A stretch of DNA of 64,000 nt from LMUY01 sp964244585 (GTDB taxonomy: Bacteria; Pseudomonadota; Alphaproteobacteria; Acetobacterales; Acetobacteraceae), in assembly GCA_964244585.1 (NCBI GenBank), contig CAXTJM010000014.1, positions 1-64,000 of the forward strand. Direction: 5' to 3'. The position numbers and the translations under genes are program-made. Of this stretch, positions 17,028 to 25,155 are shown in pieces. Position 1 is the stretch's first letter; every line of letters begins with the position of its first letter. The notes below the pieces were generated by a model, which searched no databases, had not been told where the DNA came from, and worked only from the letters and a program-made list of their open reading frames with translations.

Positions 17028-17333
17028 TCGCTGCACTCTCCTCGAATCAGAGGCGGACCAAACAGTCCTCGCGTGGCAGCCGGCTTTTCCGAGGCATCCG
17101 TATCATCATCGTCGCAATGATGAACCATCATTCCCCCACCGTGCTTCCATCATCATTCCAAGGGGTTGGTCACACGCCACCCTCAAAGGTATATGGCTGC
17201 CTCACACAGTTTTGCGAGCTATCATAGGTTAGGATCGATTGTTGCGTTAGACATGCACGGCAAAGGCGGCGTTTACGCCGTGCGCCGGTCGCAGGCATCA
17301 TCGCTGATGTCTTTGCTCATGATAGGGGTAAAC
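17028..17333. other. Intergenic region upstream of the histidine kinase
   Basis: About 306 bases without a recognisable gene. It contains a perfect 7-bp hairpin AATGATG-AAC-CATCATT (17116-17132) and CGGCG-TTTA-CGCCG near 17265-17280. AGGGG lies just before the kinase ATG. An open frame reads through to the kinase from 17166, but its first 56 residues look non-coding. Confidence 0.5.
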
Positions 17334-18569
17334 ATGTCGGAAGATGACGGCCGGGAACATCCGTCGAACATCGTCAACATGCCGGACACCGACCCGGAAT
17401 CATCCAGGGGACGGTTGCCGTTCTTCATCAAGGAGAACATCGGGGCGATCGTCATCGAGTGGGAGGGATTTGCCAGAACCCTGACACCGTACTCGCACGG
17501 CATGACGCCGCATGCCTTGCGCGACCACATCCACCAGATCCTGGCTTTCATCGTGTCCGACATGGAGACGTATCAGACCAGCGGGGAGCAGGAAGAGAAA
17601 TCGCACGGAGACAAGAAGCAGACCGAGCCGGTCACGGCGGCCCAGACGCATGCCGCGCTGCGCTTTGCCGGCGGTTTCGACATAGGTCAGATGGCGTCTG
17701 AGTATCGAGCGCTTCGTGCAAGCGTTCTGCGGCTTTGGAGCAAGACCGGGCCAGCCTTCGATGCCGAAGACATCACGGATATCACCCGGTTCAACGAGGC
17801 CATCGATCAGGAGCTTGCGGAATCCGTGAACTTCTACACCAACAGGGTCGCACTCTCACGGGAACTCGTGGTCGGGATACTTGGGCACGACCTCCGCAGT
17901 CCCCTGCAGGCGATCGCGCTTTCCACCGAACTCTCGCTTCATATGGGGCAACTGAACGAGCGCCAGACGATGTTGAGCAAGAAGGTGCTGGAATGTACCG
18001 GTCGCATGGGTGTCCTGATCAACGACCTGCTCGACGTGACCCGAGCCCGCTTCGGTGCAGGGATGCCGGTCATGCGCGCCATGATGAACATGGGATTCGT
18101 TGCGGAACAAGTCGTCGATGAGGTCCGTATCGTTCATCCGCAGCGCGTGATCGAGCTTAACATGTCGGGAATCCTGGTGGGCGAGTGGGACAAGGCCCGT
18201 GTCGGGCAGGTCTTCTCGAACTTGCTCAACAATGCAATGCAGTACGGGTCCCATGGCTTCCCGGTTCGCGTCGGTCTCAAGGGAGAGGCCAAGACGGTGA
18301 CACTGACAGTCGCCAATGACGGCGTCCCGATCCCTCCCGAGAAGATCAACCTGATCTTCGACCCGCTCACGCGCGTCGTGCGGGATGAAGCTGGGCTGTC
18401 GACGTCGGGTAATTTGGGTCTCGGGCTCTATATCACCAAGGAGATCGTCGTGGCGCATGGCGGAACCATCGACGTCACGTCTTCGGAGATCGACGGCACT
18501 GTCTTCACCGCTTGCTTCCCGCGCTCTGTCCCGGATCCCGCGTCTCAAACCGTGCAAAGGCAGGCCTGA
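17334..18569 (+). CDS. Sensor histidine kinase with RsbRD-type N-terminal domain
   Basis: A soluble 411-residue histidine kinase. Residues about 20-160 resemble the RsbRD N-terminal sensor domain (FFIKENIGAIVIEWEGFARTL, then helical segments). The HisKA box is ILGHDLRSPLQAIALST with the phospho-accepting His at 185. The ATPase domain shows the N box FSNLLNNAMQYG, a variant G1 box VANDGVPIPPEK and G2 NLGLGLYITKEIVVAHGG. No membrane segment is visible, so it senses an internal signal. Start MSEDDGREHP follows AGGGGTAAAC. The single-domain regulator upstream is a likely partner (inference from proximity). Confidence 0.93.
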   Translation: MSEDDGREHPSNIVNMPDTDPESSRGRLPFFIKENIGAIVIEWEGFARTLTPYSHGMTPHALRDHIHQILAFIVSDMETYQTSGEQEEKSHGDKKQTEPVTAAQTHAALRFAGGFDIGQMASEYRALRASVLRLWSKTGPAFDAEDITDITRFNEAIDQELAESVNFYTNRVALSRELVVGILGHDLRSPLQAIALSTELSLHMGQLNERQTMLSKKVLECTGRMGVLINDLLDVTRARFGAGMPVMRAMMNMGFVAEQVVDEVRIVHPQRVIELNMSGILVGEWDKARVGQVFSNLLNNAMQYGSHGFPVRVGLKGEAKTVTLTVANDGVPIPPEKINLIFDPLTRVVRDEAGLSTSGNLGLGLYITKEIVVAHGGTIDVTSSEIDGTVFTACFPRSVPDPASQTVQRQA

Positions 18570-18591
18570 CAGGCAGGCACTTGCCTTAGCG

Positions 18592-18611
18592 CGGCTTGGC
18601 ACCACAAGCCG
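18592..18611 (+). terminator. Hairpin after the histidine kinase gene
   Basis: CGGCTTG-GCACCA-CAAGCCG, a perfect 7-bp stem about 20 bases past the kinase stop. No T-tract follows. It may end the kinase transcript ahead of the Gly-rich protein gene. Confidence 0.4.
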
Positions 18612-18665
18612 TGAATTGCCGCAGCCCTTGGCGATGGCCATGTCTAAATATGTAGGAGCATTCTC

Positions 18666-19031
18666 ATGAAGCGCGCCGTTGGACTGGTCGGAACCGTCGC
18701 CATCGCCCTCACGCTCGCTGCCGTCCCCGCCTTCGCGCAGCGCGGTGGTGGACGGGGCGGGTTCGGTGGTGGCTATGGCGGTGGCTTCCGCGGCGGCTAT
18801 GGCGGCGGCTACGGGTTTCGGGGCGGATATGGCTATGGCGGGTTCGGTGTTGGCCTGGGCTTCGGTCTGCTCGCCGGAGGCTACGGCGGGGGATACTATG
18901 GCGGATACCCGTATTACGGCGGGTATCCCTACTATGCCGGCCCGCCCGTCGTTTATGCCGCCCCTCCGGGAGTGTATGGCGTTCCGCCCGGAGGCTACGT
19001 CCAGCCGCAGGCTACCTTCGCACCCTATTAG
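18666..19031 (+). CDS. Secreted Gly/Tyr-rich protein
   Basis: A 121-residue low-complexity protein. The signal peptide MKRAVGLVGTVAIALTLAAV ends at AFA-QRGGG. The mature part is made of GGY, GGGF and RGGYG repeats (residues 25-75) and then Tyr/Pro-rich repeats such as YYGGYPYY and PPGVYGVPPGGY. Such sequences are typical of small exported or outer-surface proteins of unknown role in alphaproteobacteria. TAGGAGCATTCTC before the ATG is a good ribosome site. No cysteines or catalytic motifs are present. Confidence 0.85.
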   Translation: MKRAVGLVGTVAIALTLAAVPAFAQRGGGRGGFGGGYGGGFRGGYGGGYGFRGGYGYGGFGVGLGFGLLAGGYGGGYYGGYPYYGGYPYYAGPPVVYAAPPGVYGVPPGGYVQPQATFAPY

Positions 19032-19250
19032 GCCTCGCGACGGAAGGACTTGGCCCCGTCCGGCGTGATCGATCGAGCGTCGGCGTCGGCCGCCGCGAGG
19101 CCGAGGTTGAACGTTGCTGGACGATCGAGCACCGCCCGGCGCCGTTCGGCTGATTGGCCGGACGTATCACAGGCCACGGCGTAATATATTGGCATCTTTC
19201 TTCCAGTCCGGACCACCGTCACGCCAACGAACAAGATTGGCGGGGGGACG

Positions 19251-19514
19251 ATGGCGGGACGCGGTGAGGAGCCAAGCAACCAGGGCGGCCGGAACGCCGT
19301 ATCGCTGACAGCCGCGGGGCTGCTGGTGCTCATGATATTCGTCTTCGTGGGCCTGCTGGCTTTTGCCCGGCCGCTTCTCGCCGACCAGGTTGCATCCAAC
19401 GTCTCCGTCTACCTCGTCGTGCTGATCGGGATGACCGTGGCGGTCTGGCTGTTGAGTTGGGCCTACGTCTCCCGGATCGGCGCCATCGAGCGGCGGGACG
19501 GGGGTGCCACGTGA
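19251..19514 (+). CDS. DUF485-like small membrane protein (symporter partner)
   Basis: An 87-residue protein with two hydrophobic segments: LTAAGLLVLMIFVFVGLLAFA and VYLVVLIGMTVAVWLLSWAYV, ending in a charged SRIGAIERRDGG tail. Size, topology and position directly before a sodium:solute symporter match the DUF485 proteins (YjcH type) that accompany acetate permease ActP. Its stop overlaps the GTG of the symporter gene as GTGA, so the two are translated together. GGCGGGGGGACG precedes the ATG. It probably assembles with or stabilises the permease. Confidence 0.85.
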   Translation: MAGRGEEPSNQGGRNAVSLTAAGLLVLMIFVFVGLLAFARPLLADQVASNVSVYLVVLIGMTVAVWLLSWAYVSRIGAIERRDGGAT

Positions 19515-21004
19515 TCGGGAGTGGCCTCTCGATCAGCCTGTTGCTGCCGTTCGGCGCGGTGCTGCTGTCTTCCCTGGTGATCGTGCTGGTCGCAGCACGG
19601 CGCACGCGGTCGGTGTCGGATTACTTCGTCGCCGGCAACCGGGTCTCGGCGACGCAGAACGCCCTGGCGCTGACCGGGGATTTTGTCGGCGTCGGCGGGT
19701 TCTTCGCCATCACCGGCCTGATCGGCGTCTTCGGTGCAGACGGCTATGTATTGGCGATCGGCGCGATCTGCGGCTTTCCACTCATGCTGTTCCTGTTTGC
19801 CGAGCCCCTGCGCCGGCTGGGCAAGTATACCTTTGCCGACGTGGTCACGGCGTCGTTGCAGGACGAACGGATCCGGATCCTGGCCGCGGTGACGCAACTG
19901 GTGCTGGTCCTGGTGCAACTGACGGCGCAGCTTGTCGGCGCGATGGCCCTCCTGCGCCTGCTGTTCGGGGTAGGGGACGCAACGGCCCTGGTGCTGATCG
20001 GGGCCACGGTGGTGGGCTACGTGCTGGTCGGCGGCATGGTGGCGACCACCTGGCTGCAGATCGTCAAGGCGACGCTGATGCTCCTGGTGGCGGCGCTGCT
20101 CGCGGTGCTGGCGCTGGCGCGGTTCGGCTTCAATCCGCTGCATCTGCTGGACGGCGCCGTCGCAGCGCGGGGGATCGCGGTGACCGTGCCGGGCCGCCTG
20201 TTCGTCAATTCGTGGGACACGCTGTCCATCCTGCTTGGCCTGGCGCTGGGCAACGCCAGCATGCCGCACATCCTGATGCGCCTGAACACGGTGACGGACG
20301 GCGTGGCGGCGCGCCGGTCGGTGTTTGCGGGCATCGGCCTGATCGTGATGTTCCACCTGGTCGTGCTGGTGCTGGGCTACGCCTCCACCGCCATCGTCGG
20401 CGCCGACGCGATCCGGCAGGCCGACCCCGGCGGCAACATGGCGTTGCCGCTGCTGGCGCGTGCGCTTGGCGGCGACGTGCTGCTGGGCAGCATTTCCGCC
20501 ATCGCGCTGGCCACCGTGCTGGCCGTGGTGACGGGCCTGGTCATGGCCGGGTCCGCTACGCTGACGCAGGACCTATGGGTCTCGACGTTGCGCCGGGCGG
20601 CATTGCGGCCGCGCGAGCAGTTGTTGGTCGGCCGTGTCACCACCGTCGTGATCGTCGCTGCGGCACTCGTGCTCACGGTCCTGAGCCAGGGCCAGAACAT
20701 CGGCTTCCTGTCCGCGCTGGGCTACTCGGTGGCCGCGAGTGCCAACTTCCCCGCGCTGCTGCTCACCCTGTGCTGGAAGGGCCGCACATCCCAGGGCATC
20801 GTCGCGGGCATGGCGACCGGCCTGGTGTCGAGCCTGGTGCTCATCGCGCTGTCGCCGCTGATCCAGGTGGGCATCCTGCACCACGCCACGGCCATCTTCC
20901 CGCTGCAGAACCCGGCTGTCGTCAGCGTGCCCCTGGCCCTGGTGGCCGGCATCACCGTGTCCTTGATGACGACGCGGCGGGCCGCTTTGTCGCCAGCGCG
21001 ATGA
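19511..21004 (+). CDS. Sodium:solute symporter family permease (ActP-like)
   Basis: A 497-residue secondary transporter of the SSS family, importing a monocarboxylate such as acetate with a cation (substrate inferred from the DUF485 partner). It has about 13 hydrophobic segments. SVSDYFVAGNRVSATQNALALTGDFVGVGGFFAITGLIG is the family's N-terminal signature, followed by GKYTFADVVTASL, ATTWLQIVKATLM and LALGNASMPHILMRLNTV. The GTG start at 19511 is coupled to the upstream gene. The frame opens earlier, but that part overlaps DUF485. Its 3' end overlaps the convergent LysR gene by 53 bases. Confidence 0.93.
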   Translation: MIGSGLSISLLLPFGAVLLSSLVIVLVAARRTRSVSDYFVAGNRVSATQNALALTGDFVGVGGFFAITGLIGVFGADGYVLAIGAICGFPLMLFLFAEPLRRLGKYTFADVVTASLQDERIRILAAVTQLVLVLVQLTAQLVGAMALLRLLFGVGDATALVLIGATVVGYVLVGGMVATTWLQIVKATLMLLVAALLAVLALARFGFNPLHLLDGAVAARGIAVTVPGRLFVNSWDTLSILLGLALGNASMPHILMRLNTVTDGVAARRSVFAGIGLIVMFHLVVLVLGYASTAIVGADAIRQADPGGNMALPLLARALGGDVLLGSISAIALATVLAVVTGLVMAGSATLTQDLWVSTLRRAALRPREQLLVGRVTTVVIVAAALVLTVLSQGQNIGFLSALGYSVAASANFPALLLTLCWKGRTSQGIVAGMATGLVSSLVLIALSPLIQVGILHHATAIFPLQNPAVVSVPLALVAGITVSLMTTRRAALSPAR

Positions 21005-21956
21005 GCCTCCCGGCGTCGGCCTCCGGCATCAAGGCTTGCCGGAATGCGGCCACCAGCGGTGACGTGTCGCCGCGGCGGGACATCCAGTGCAGGCCGATGC
21101 GGCAGGTTTCGTCCACCAGCGCCCGGTAGCAAACGCCGGGCGCCTTGATGCGCGTCATCACGCCGGGCACCACGGCCACACCGGCGGCACTGGCCACCAG
21201 GCCGATGACGGATGCGAGATCCGGCACCTCCATGGCGATCTCGGGCGTGAACCCGGCCTGTCGGCAGAACCGCAGGACAGTCCGGAAGATGGCGGTGCCG
21301 TTGTCGCGGGCGACCATCACGAAGCGCTCGGACGCCAAAGCCAGGAGCGGCATCGGGCCGGCCTGGCGGCAGAGCACATGCCCCTGCGGCAGGACCGCGG
21401 CCATCGGTTCGGTCCGCACCACCTGGCAGTCGAACGCGCCGGCCGCACGCGGCTCCGGCGTCCAGACGAAGCCCACGTCCAGGTTCCCGGAATCCAACGC
21501 CGCAAATTGGCTCGCCGACGCCAGCGGCCGCAGCGTCAGCGTCACCTTGGGCCGCTGCGTGCGCAGGCGCTGCACCGCCTGCAGCAGCACGCCGGCATGG
21601 ACCGCCGATTCGGTGTAGCCGATCCGCAACTCCCCGCTCGTGCCGTCCGCTGCGTTGGCCAGCGCCGCCTTGATGCCGGCGAATTCGTCGAGCAGGCGGC
21701 GCGCATGCTCCATCAGCTCGCGCCCGGCCGCTGTCAGCAGCACGCGCTGCTTGTTCCGCTCGAACAGGCGGGCCTCCAGCAACGCCTCCAATTGCTGGAT
21801 CTGGGTCGTGAGCGGCGGCTGGCTGATGTGCAGCCGGGCGGCCGCGCCGCGGAAGCTGAGTTCTTCGGCCACCGCGAGGAAGTAGCGCAGGTGACGCAGT
21901 TCCAGGCGCCGCAGGAGCATGTCGCCTTCGCTGGTCGTGGCGGCCCCCGCGGTCAT
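20952..21956 (-). CDS. LysR family transcriptional regulator
   Basis: A 334-residue LysR-type regulator. The N-terminal winged helix reads LELRHLRYFLAVAEELSFRGAAARLHISQPPLTTQIQQLEALLEARLF, followed by RVLLTAAGREL and an effector domain that begins GELRIGYTESAVHAGVL and contains VIGLVASAAGVAVVPGVM. The effector domain is of the CatR/BenM-like aromatic or organic acid group. The start is MTAGAATTSEG at 21956; MLLRRLELRH at 21920 is an alternative. It begins 7 bases after the SMP-30 gene, so the two probably share a transcript. It probably controls the SMP-30/aldolase divergent pair. Confidence 0.93.
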   Translation of the reverse strand: MTAGAATTSEGDMLLRRLELRHLRYFLAVAEELSFRGAAARLHISQPPLTTQIQQLEALLEARLFERNKQRVLLTAAGRELMEHARRLLDEFAGIKAALANAADGTSGELRIGYTESAVHAGVLLQAVQRLRTQRPKVTLTLRPLASASQFAALDSGNLDVGFVWTPEPRAAGAFDCQVVRTEPMAAVLPQGHVLCRQAGPMPLLALASERFVMVARDNGTAIFRTVLRFCRQAGFTPEIAMEVPDLASVIGLVASAAGVAVVPGVMTRIKAPGVCYRALVDETCRIGLHWMSRRGDTSPLVAAFRQALMPEADAGRLIALATKRPAASSSRTR

Positions 21957-21963
21957 GGCGGCG

Positions 21964-22905
21964 TCATTCCATGTGGGAGAACAGGCGCTGCCCGGCAAAG
22001 GGCATCTCGACCGACAGGATCGACCCGGTGCCGGATTCGGTGATGAACATGGTGCGGTAGTCCGGGCCACCGAAGGTCACGTTGGAGATGGACAGGCCCG
22101 CGCAGCCCTGGATACGGTAGATCGGTTCGCCGATCGGCGAGAAAACCCACAAGCACCCCATTCCGGTATGGGCCACGATGAGGTTGCCCTTGCTGTCGAC
22201 CGCCAGGCCGTCTGGCCCGGTCCCGCCCGACATCTGCACGAACACGCCCGTGGTGCCAACCGGCTCGTTGGGTGCCAGGCCCGGCGGCACGTCCAGCGGT
22301 ACCTTCCAGATCGCGTTGGTACGGGTCACTGCGACATAGAGCCATTGCTCGTCGGGGCTGAGCACAAGGCCATTGGGGGAGGGCACATTTTCCAGCAGCA
22401 TCTGCGAACTGCCGTCCGCACGCACGCGGATCACCCGTCCGTTGGGCCGCAGGATGTCGCTGTTGCCCTGGTCGGTGAAGTACAGGTCGCCGTTGCTGGC
22501 GAAGACCAGGTCGTTGGGCCCGTGCAGGCGCTCGTTGTTGATCCGCTCGAAATACGGTGTGATGTGCCGCGTCGCGATATCCACCACCATGATGCCGCGG
22601 CTGTAATCGGCCACGAACAGCCGGCCGTCGCGGTGGAACTTCATGCCGTTCGGCTCGCCCTCGTATTCCAGGAACACGCTGGGCGTGCCGTCCGGCTCCA
22701 GCCGGAAGATGCGGCCCCACGGGACGTCGGTGAAGTACAGCGTGCCCTCCCGCGACATCGCCGGGCCTTCGAGGTAGAAAGGACGGTTGGCGTAGCGCCC
22801 GGACACGCGGCCGGTGATGCGCATCGAGTCGGGAAGGCGGGCGACAAGTCTGGTGTCGAGGATCGGCGGGGCTTGGAACAAGTTGTTTTCCTCCTTGCCG
22901 GCCAT
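21964..22905 (-). CDS. SMP-30/gluconolactonase family protein
   Basis: A 313-residue six-bladed beta-propeller lactonase-like protein, which typically hydrolyses sugar lactones with a bound divalent metal. Visible blade signatures are RPFYLEGPAMSREGTLYFTDVPWGRIF, GEPNGMKFHRDGRLFVADYSRGIMV, LHGPNDLVFASNGDLYFTDQG, PSPNGLVLSPDEQWLYVAVT and GPDGLAVDSKGNLIVAHTGMG; the Glu, Asn and Asp metal ligands lie in these. No signal peptide is visible. The LysR regulator follows in the same direction and a HpaI-type aldolase is divergent, which suggests a sugar-acid or dicarboxylate catabolic unit. Confidence 0.92.
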   Translation of the reverse strand: MAGKEENNLFQAPPILDTRLVARLPDSMRITGRVSGRYANRPFYLEGPAMSREGTLYFTDVPWGRIFRLEPDGTPSVFLEYEGEPNGMKFHRDGRLFVADYSRGIMVVDIATRHITPYFERINNERLHGPNDLVFASNGDLYFTDQGNSDILRPNGRVIRVRADGSSQMLLENVPSPNGLVLSPDEQWLYVAVTRTNAIWKVPLDVPPGLAPNEPVGTTGVFVQMSGGTGPDGLAVDSKGNLIVAHTGMGCLWVFSPIGEPIYRIQGCAGLSISNVTFGGPDYRTMFITESGTGSILSVEMPFAGQRLFSHME

Positions 22906-22965
22906 TCAGACCCGGGCGCAGGGCGCGGCCAAATACCGTTGACGCGTTCCGGTCGATAGGCGGGA

Positions 22966-23004
22966 CGTATCAGGCCCGTGAACGCCGGGTCGCGTCCTGA
23001 TACG
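22966..23004. promoter_or_regulatory. Operator-like inverted repeat between divergent SMP-30 and aldolase genes
   Basis: The perfect 9-bp arms CGTATCAGG (22966-22974) and CCTGATACG (22996-23004) face each other with centres 30 bases apart, about three helical turns. The repeat lies in the 193-base gap between the two divergent starts. The likely reader is the LysR protein encoded beside it, since LysR sites commonly contain ATAC/GTAT half-sites; this is inference. Confidence 0.5.
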
Positions 23005-23098
23005 GGCCACCGCCGCCGCATGATCCAAAAGGGGTATTGGCTGCTGCGCCGCCGGCAGTGGCTAGGTTGCAGGCGACACCACGCGGCTGGGGAAAACG

Positions 23099-23890
23099 AT
23101 GGGAATCCTGAAAAACGCGACACTGGCCCGGCTGCGCTCCGGCGCCCTCGCGCCCGGGGTGAGCGTCAGCCTGGTGCGCAACCCCTCGATTGCGGGCATT
23201 CTGCGCTCGGCCGGCTTCGATTGGATCGCCATCGACATGGAGCACGGCGCCATGACGCTGTCCGAGGCCAGCCAGATCTGCATGGCGGCACTGCCCACCG
23301 GCATCACGACCATCGCCCGCGTCAAAGCGGAGGCGCTGCACGAGGCGGCACGCATCCTGGATTGCGGCGCCCAAGGCGTGATGGTGCCGAACGTCGACAC
23401 GGCGGCCCAGGCGATGCGCATCGTGGAGGCTTGCCGCTACGCCCCGCTCGGCCGCCGAAGCTGGGGCGGCGGGACGGTGCATTTCGACGGTCCGTTGCCG
23501 CCCTTGGCCGATGCGCTGGTCCAGACCAACGCCGAAATCCTGCTCGCCGCCATGATCGAGACGGCGGAAGGGGTGGCCAATGCAGCCGCCATCGCCGCCG
23601 TACCCGGCATCGACGTCCTGTTCGCCGGCGCCCTCGACCTCAGCATCGGCGTCGGCAAGCCGGGCAAGCTCGACAGCCCGGAGCTTTGGGGCGCGTTCGA
23701 GACCGTCGCCACGGCGTGCCGCGAGAATGGCTGCGTCATGGGGGTGGGCGGCATCTACGAGGAGAAGGCCACGAGCCGGTTGCTGGCGATGGGCGCACGG
23801 CTGGTCGCCGCGGGCGGCGACCAGGCCTTCCTGCAATCCGCGGCGGCAGCGCGCCTGGCGTTCCTCGGCAGCCTGAAGCTGGGGCGTTGA
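23099..23890 (+). CDS. HpcH/HpaI family aldolase
   Basis: A 263-residue class II aldolase of the HpcH/HpaI/citrate-lyase-like family, which cleaves or forms 2-keto-3-deoxy or 2,4-dihydroxy acids, releasing pyruvate. Family marks are FDWIAIDMEHGAMTLSEA (acid/base His and metal-site region), RVKAEALHEAARILDCGAQGVMVPNVDTA (substrate Arg, then GAQGVMVP), AMIETAEGVANAAAIAAVPGIDVLFAGALDLS (metal-binding Glu and Asp). Start MGILKNATLARL is canonical. It is divergent from the SMP-30 lactonase, consistent with a sugar-acid route of lactonase then aldolase. The precise substrate is not determinable. Confidence 0.94.
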   Translation: MGILKNATLARLRSGALAPGVSVSLVRNPSIAGILRSAGFDWIAIDMEHGAMTLSEASQICMAALPTGITTIARVKAEALHEAARILDCGAQGVMVPNVDTAAQAMRIVEACRYAPLGRRSWGGGTVHFDGPLPPLADALVQTNAEILLAAMIETAEGVANAAAIAAVPGIDVLFAGALDLSIGVGKPGKLDSPELWGAFETVATACRENGCVMGVGGIYEEKATSRLLAMGARLVAAGGDQAFLQSAAAARLAFLGSLKLGR

Positions 23891-24038
23891 CCGCCCCGTC
23901 CCGGCCAAAGGATCGTCCTGCCGGAGGTCACTGGACGTCTCTTCCTTGATGGTGTCCGCTATAACGGAGATCACGCTCAGCGAGCGCGGCACGGAGGTGA
24001 CTGATCCGGGAGTTCCCGGCCACTGGAAAGGAACCTCG

Positions 24039-25145
24039 TTACTCGGCCGCCGCTTGCCGGGCGGTGCGTTCCGCCAGCAGACGCCGGGTCAGCGGCAGCA
24101 GGGTGCGGCCATATTCCAGCGCGTCCTCCAGCGGGTCGAAGCCGCGGATGAGGAAGGTGGTCACGCCCAGCGCGTGATAGTCGAGGAGCGCCTCCGCCAC
24201 CTGCTTCGGCGTGCCGACCAGGGCCGTGGTGTTGCCGCGCGCAGCCGTCACCCGGGCGATCGCCGTGTACAGCCGGCCCTCGGGCCGGTCTCCCAACGCC
24301 GCCGCCGCCAGCAGCCGTTGCGAGCCGGCATTGGCCGGCGCCGCGGTCGGCGGGCCAAGCGGCGCCTCCCCGCGGAGAAGCTGGACGTGGGCCGTGATAG
24401 CCTCCGCGCGCGCCCAGGCCTCCGCCTCCGTGGCGCCCAGGATGGGACGGAACGACAGGCTGAACCGGACCTGGCGGCCGTGCCTTGCCGCCTCCGCACG
24501 CACGCGGCTGGTGATCTCGGCCACCTGCGCCCGTGTCTCGCCCCATAGCGCGTAGACGTCGGCATGCTTGCCGGCGACGCGCAGGGCGGCGTCGGACGCG
24601 CCGCCGAAATACACTGGAATATGCGGCCGCTGCACCGTCTGCACCGCAGGCGATGCAGCTTGGATGCGGTAGAACGCGCCCGCATGGTCCACGGGCGCGT
24701 CCGCGGCCCAGACCCGCTTCAGCACGTCCACGTACTCGTCCGTGCGGGCGTAGCGCTCGTCCTTGCCCAGCCAGTCGCCGTCACGCGCCTGGTCCACATC
24801 GTCGCCGCCGGAGATCACGTGGATCGCCGCCCGCCCGCCGCTGAGCTGGTCCAGCGTGGCAAAGGCCCGCGCGGCCGTCGTCGGCGCCTGGAAGCCGGGC
24901 CGGTGCGCCACCAGGAAGCCCACCTGCTTCGTGTGTGCGGCCGCATGCGCCGCAAGCTGCAGGCCGTCCGGCCCGTTGCTGTACCAACCGATCAGCACAC
25001 GGTCGAAGCCGCCGCCCTCGGCCGCATGCGCCTCGTGCGCCTGGGCCGACGCGACGAGGTAGCCGGGGTCGATGGCTGGGCCGCGCGCAGGATGGATTTC
25101 CGACTGCTCGCGCGGCTGGATCATGCCGATGAATTCAAGGCTCAT
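24039..25145 (-). CDS. LLM class flavin-dependent monooxygenase (SsuD-like)
   Basis: A 368-residue reduced-FMN-dependent monooxygenase of the alkanesulfonate monooxygenase branch. Motifs are EFIGMIQPREQSEIHP at the N-terminus, FDRVLIGWYSNGPD, KQVGFLVAHRPGFQAPTTAARAFATLDQLSGGRAAIHVISGG, DWLGKDERYARTDEYVDVLKRVW, and PHIPVYFGGASDAALRVAGKHADVYALWGE. SsuD-type enzymes release sulfite from alkanesulfonates. AGGAGAACCAGG precedes the ATG. It starts 10 bases after the acyl-CoA-dehydrogenase-like gene, so the two form an operon, and it converges with the aldolase. It belongs to a different branch from the two NtaA-type monooxygenases at 5.4-8.1 kb. Confidence 0.94.
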   Translation of the reverse strand: MSLEFIGMIQPREQSEIHPARGPAIDPGYLVASAQAHEAHAAEGGGFDRVLIGWYSNGPDGLQLAAHAAAHTKQVGFLVAHRPGFQAPTTAARAFATLDQLSGGRAAIHVISGGDDVDQARDGDWLGKDERYARTDEYVDVLKRVWAADAPVDHAGAFYRIQAASPAVQTVQRPHIPVYFGGASDAALRVAGKHADVYALWGETRAQVAEITSRVRAEAARHGRQVRFSLSFRPILGATEAEAWARAEAITAHVQLLRGEAPLGPPTAAPANAGSQRLLAAAALGDRPEGRLYTAIARVTAARGNTTALVGTPKQVAEALLDYHALGVTTFLIRGFDPLEDALEYGRTLLPLTRRLLAERTARQAAAE

Positions 25146-25155
25146 CCTGGTTCTC

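Noticed and set aside
17116..17132. Perfect hairpin AATGATG-AAC-CATCATT upstream of the kinase
   Set aside because: Short and AT-rich, with neither T-tract nor a second copy; not enough to call an operator or terminator.
19028..19195. A 55-codon minus-strand frame in the gap before DUF485 (MPIYYAVACDTSGQ start)
   Set aside because: No ribosome site, no recognised family, and an Ala/Arg-rich tail; too weak to call as a gene.
24007..24020. CCGGGA-GT-TCCCGG palindrome between the aldolase and the SsuD-like gene
   Set aside because: The loop is too small for a stable RNA hairpin and no T-tract follows; position between convergent genes is the only support for a terminator.
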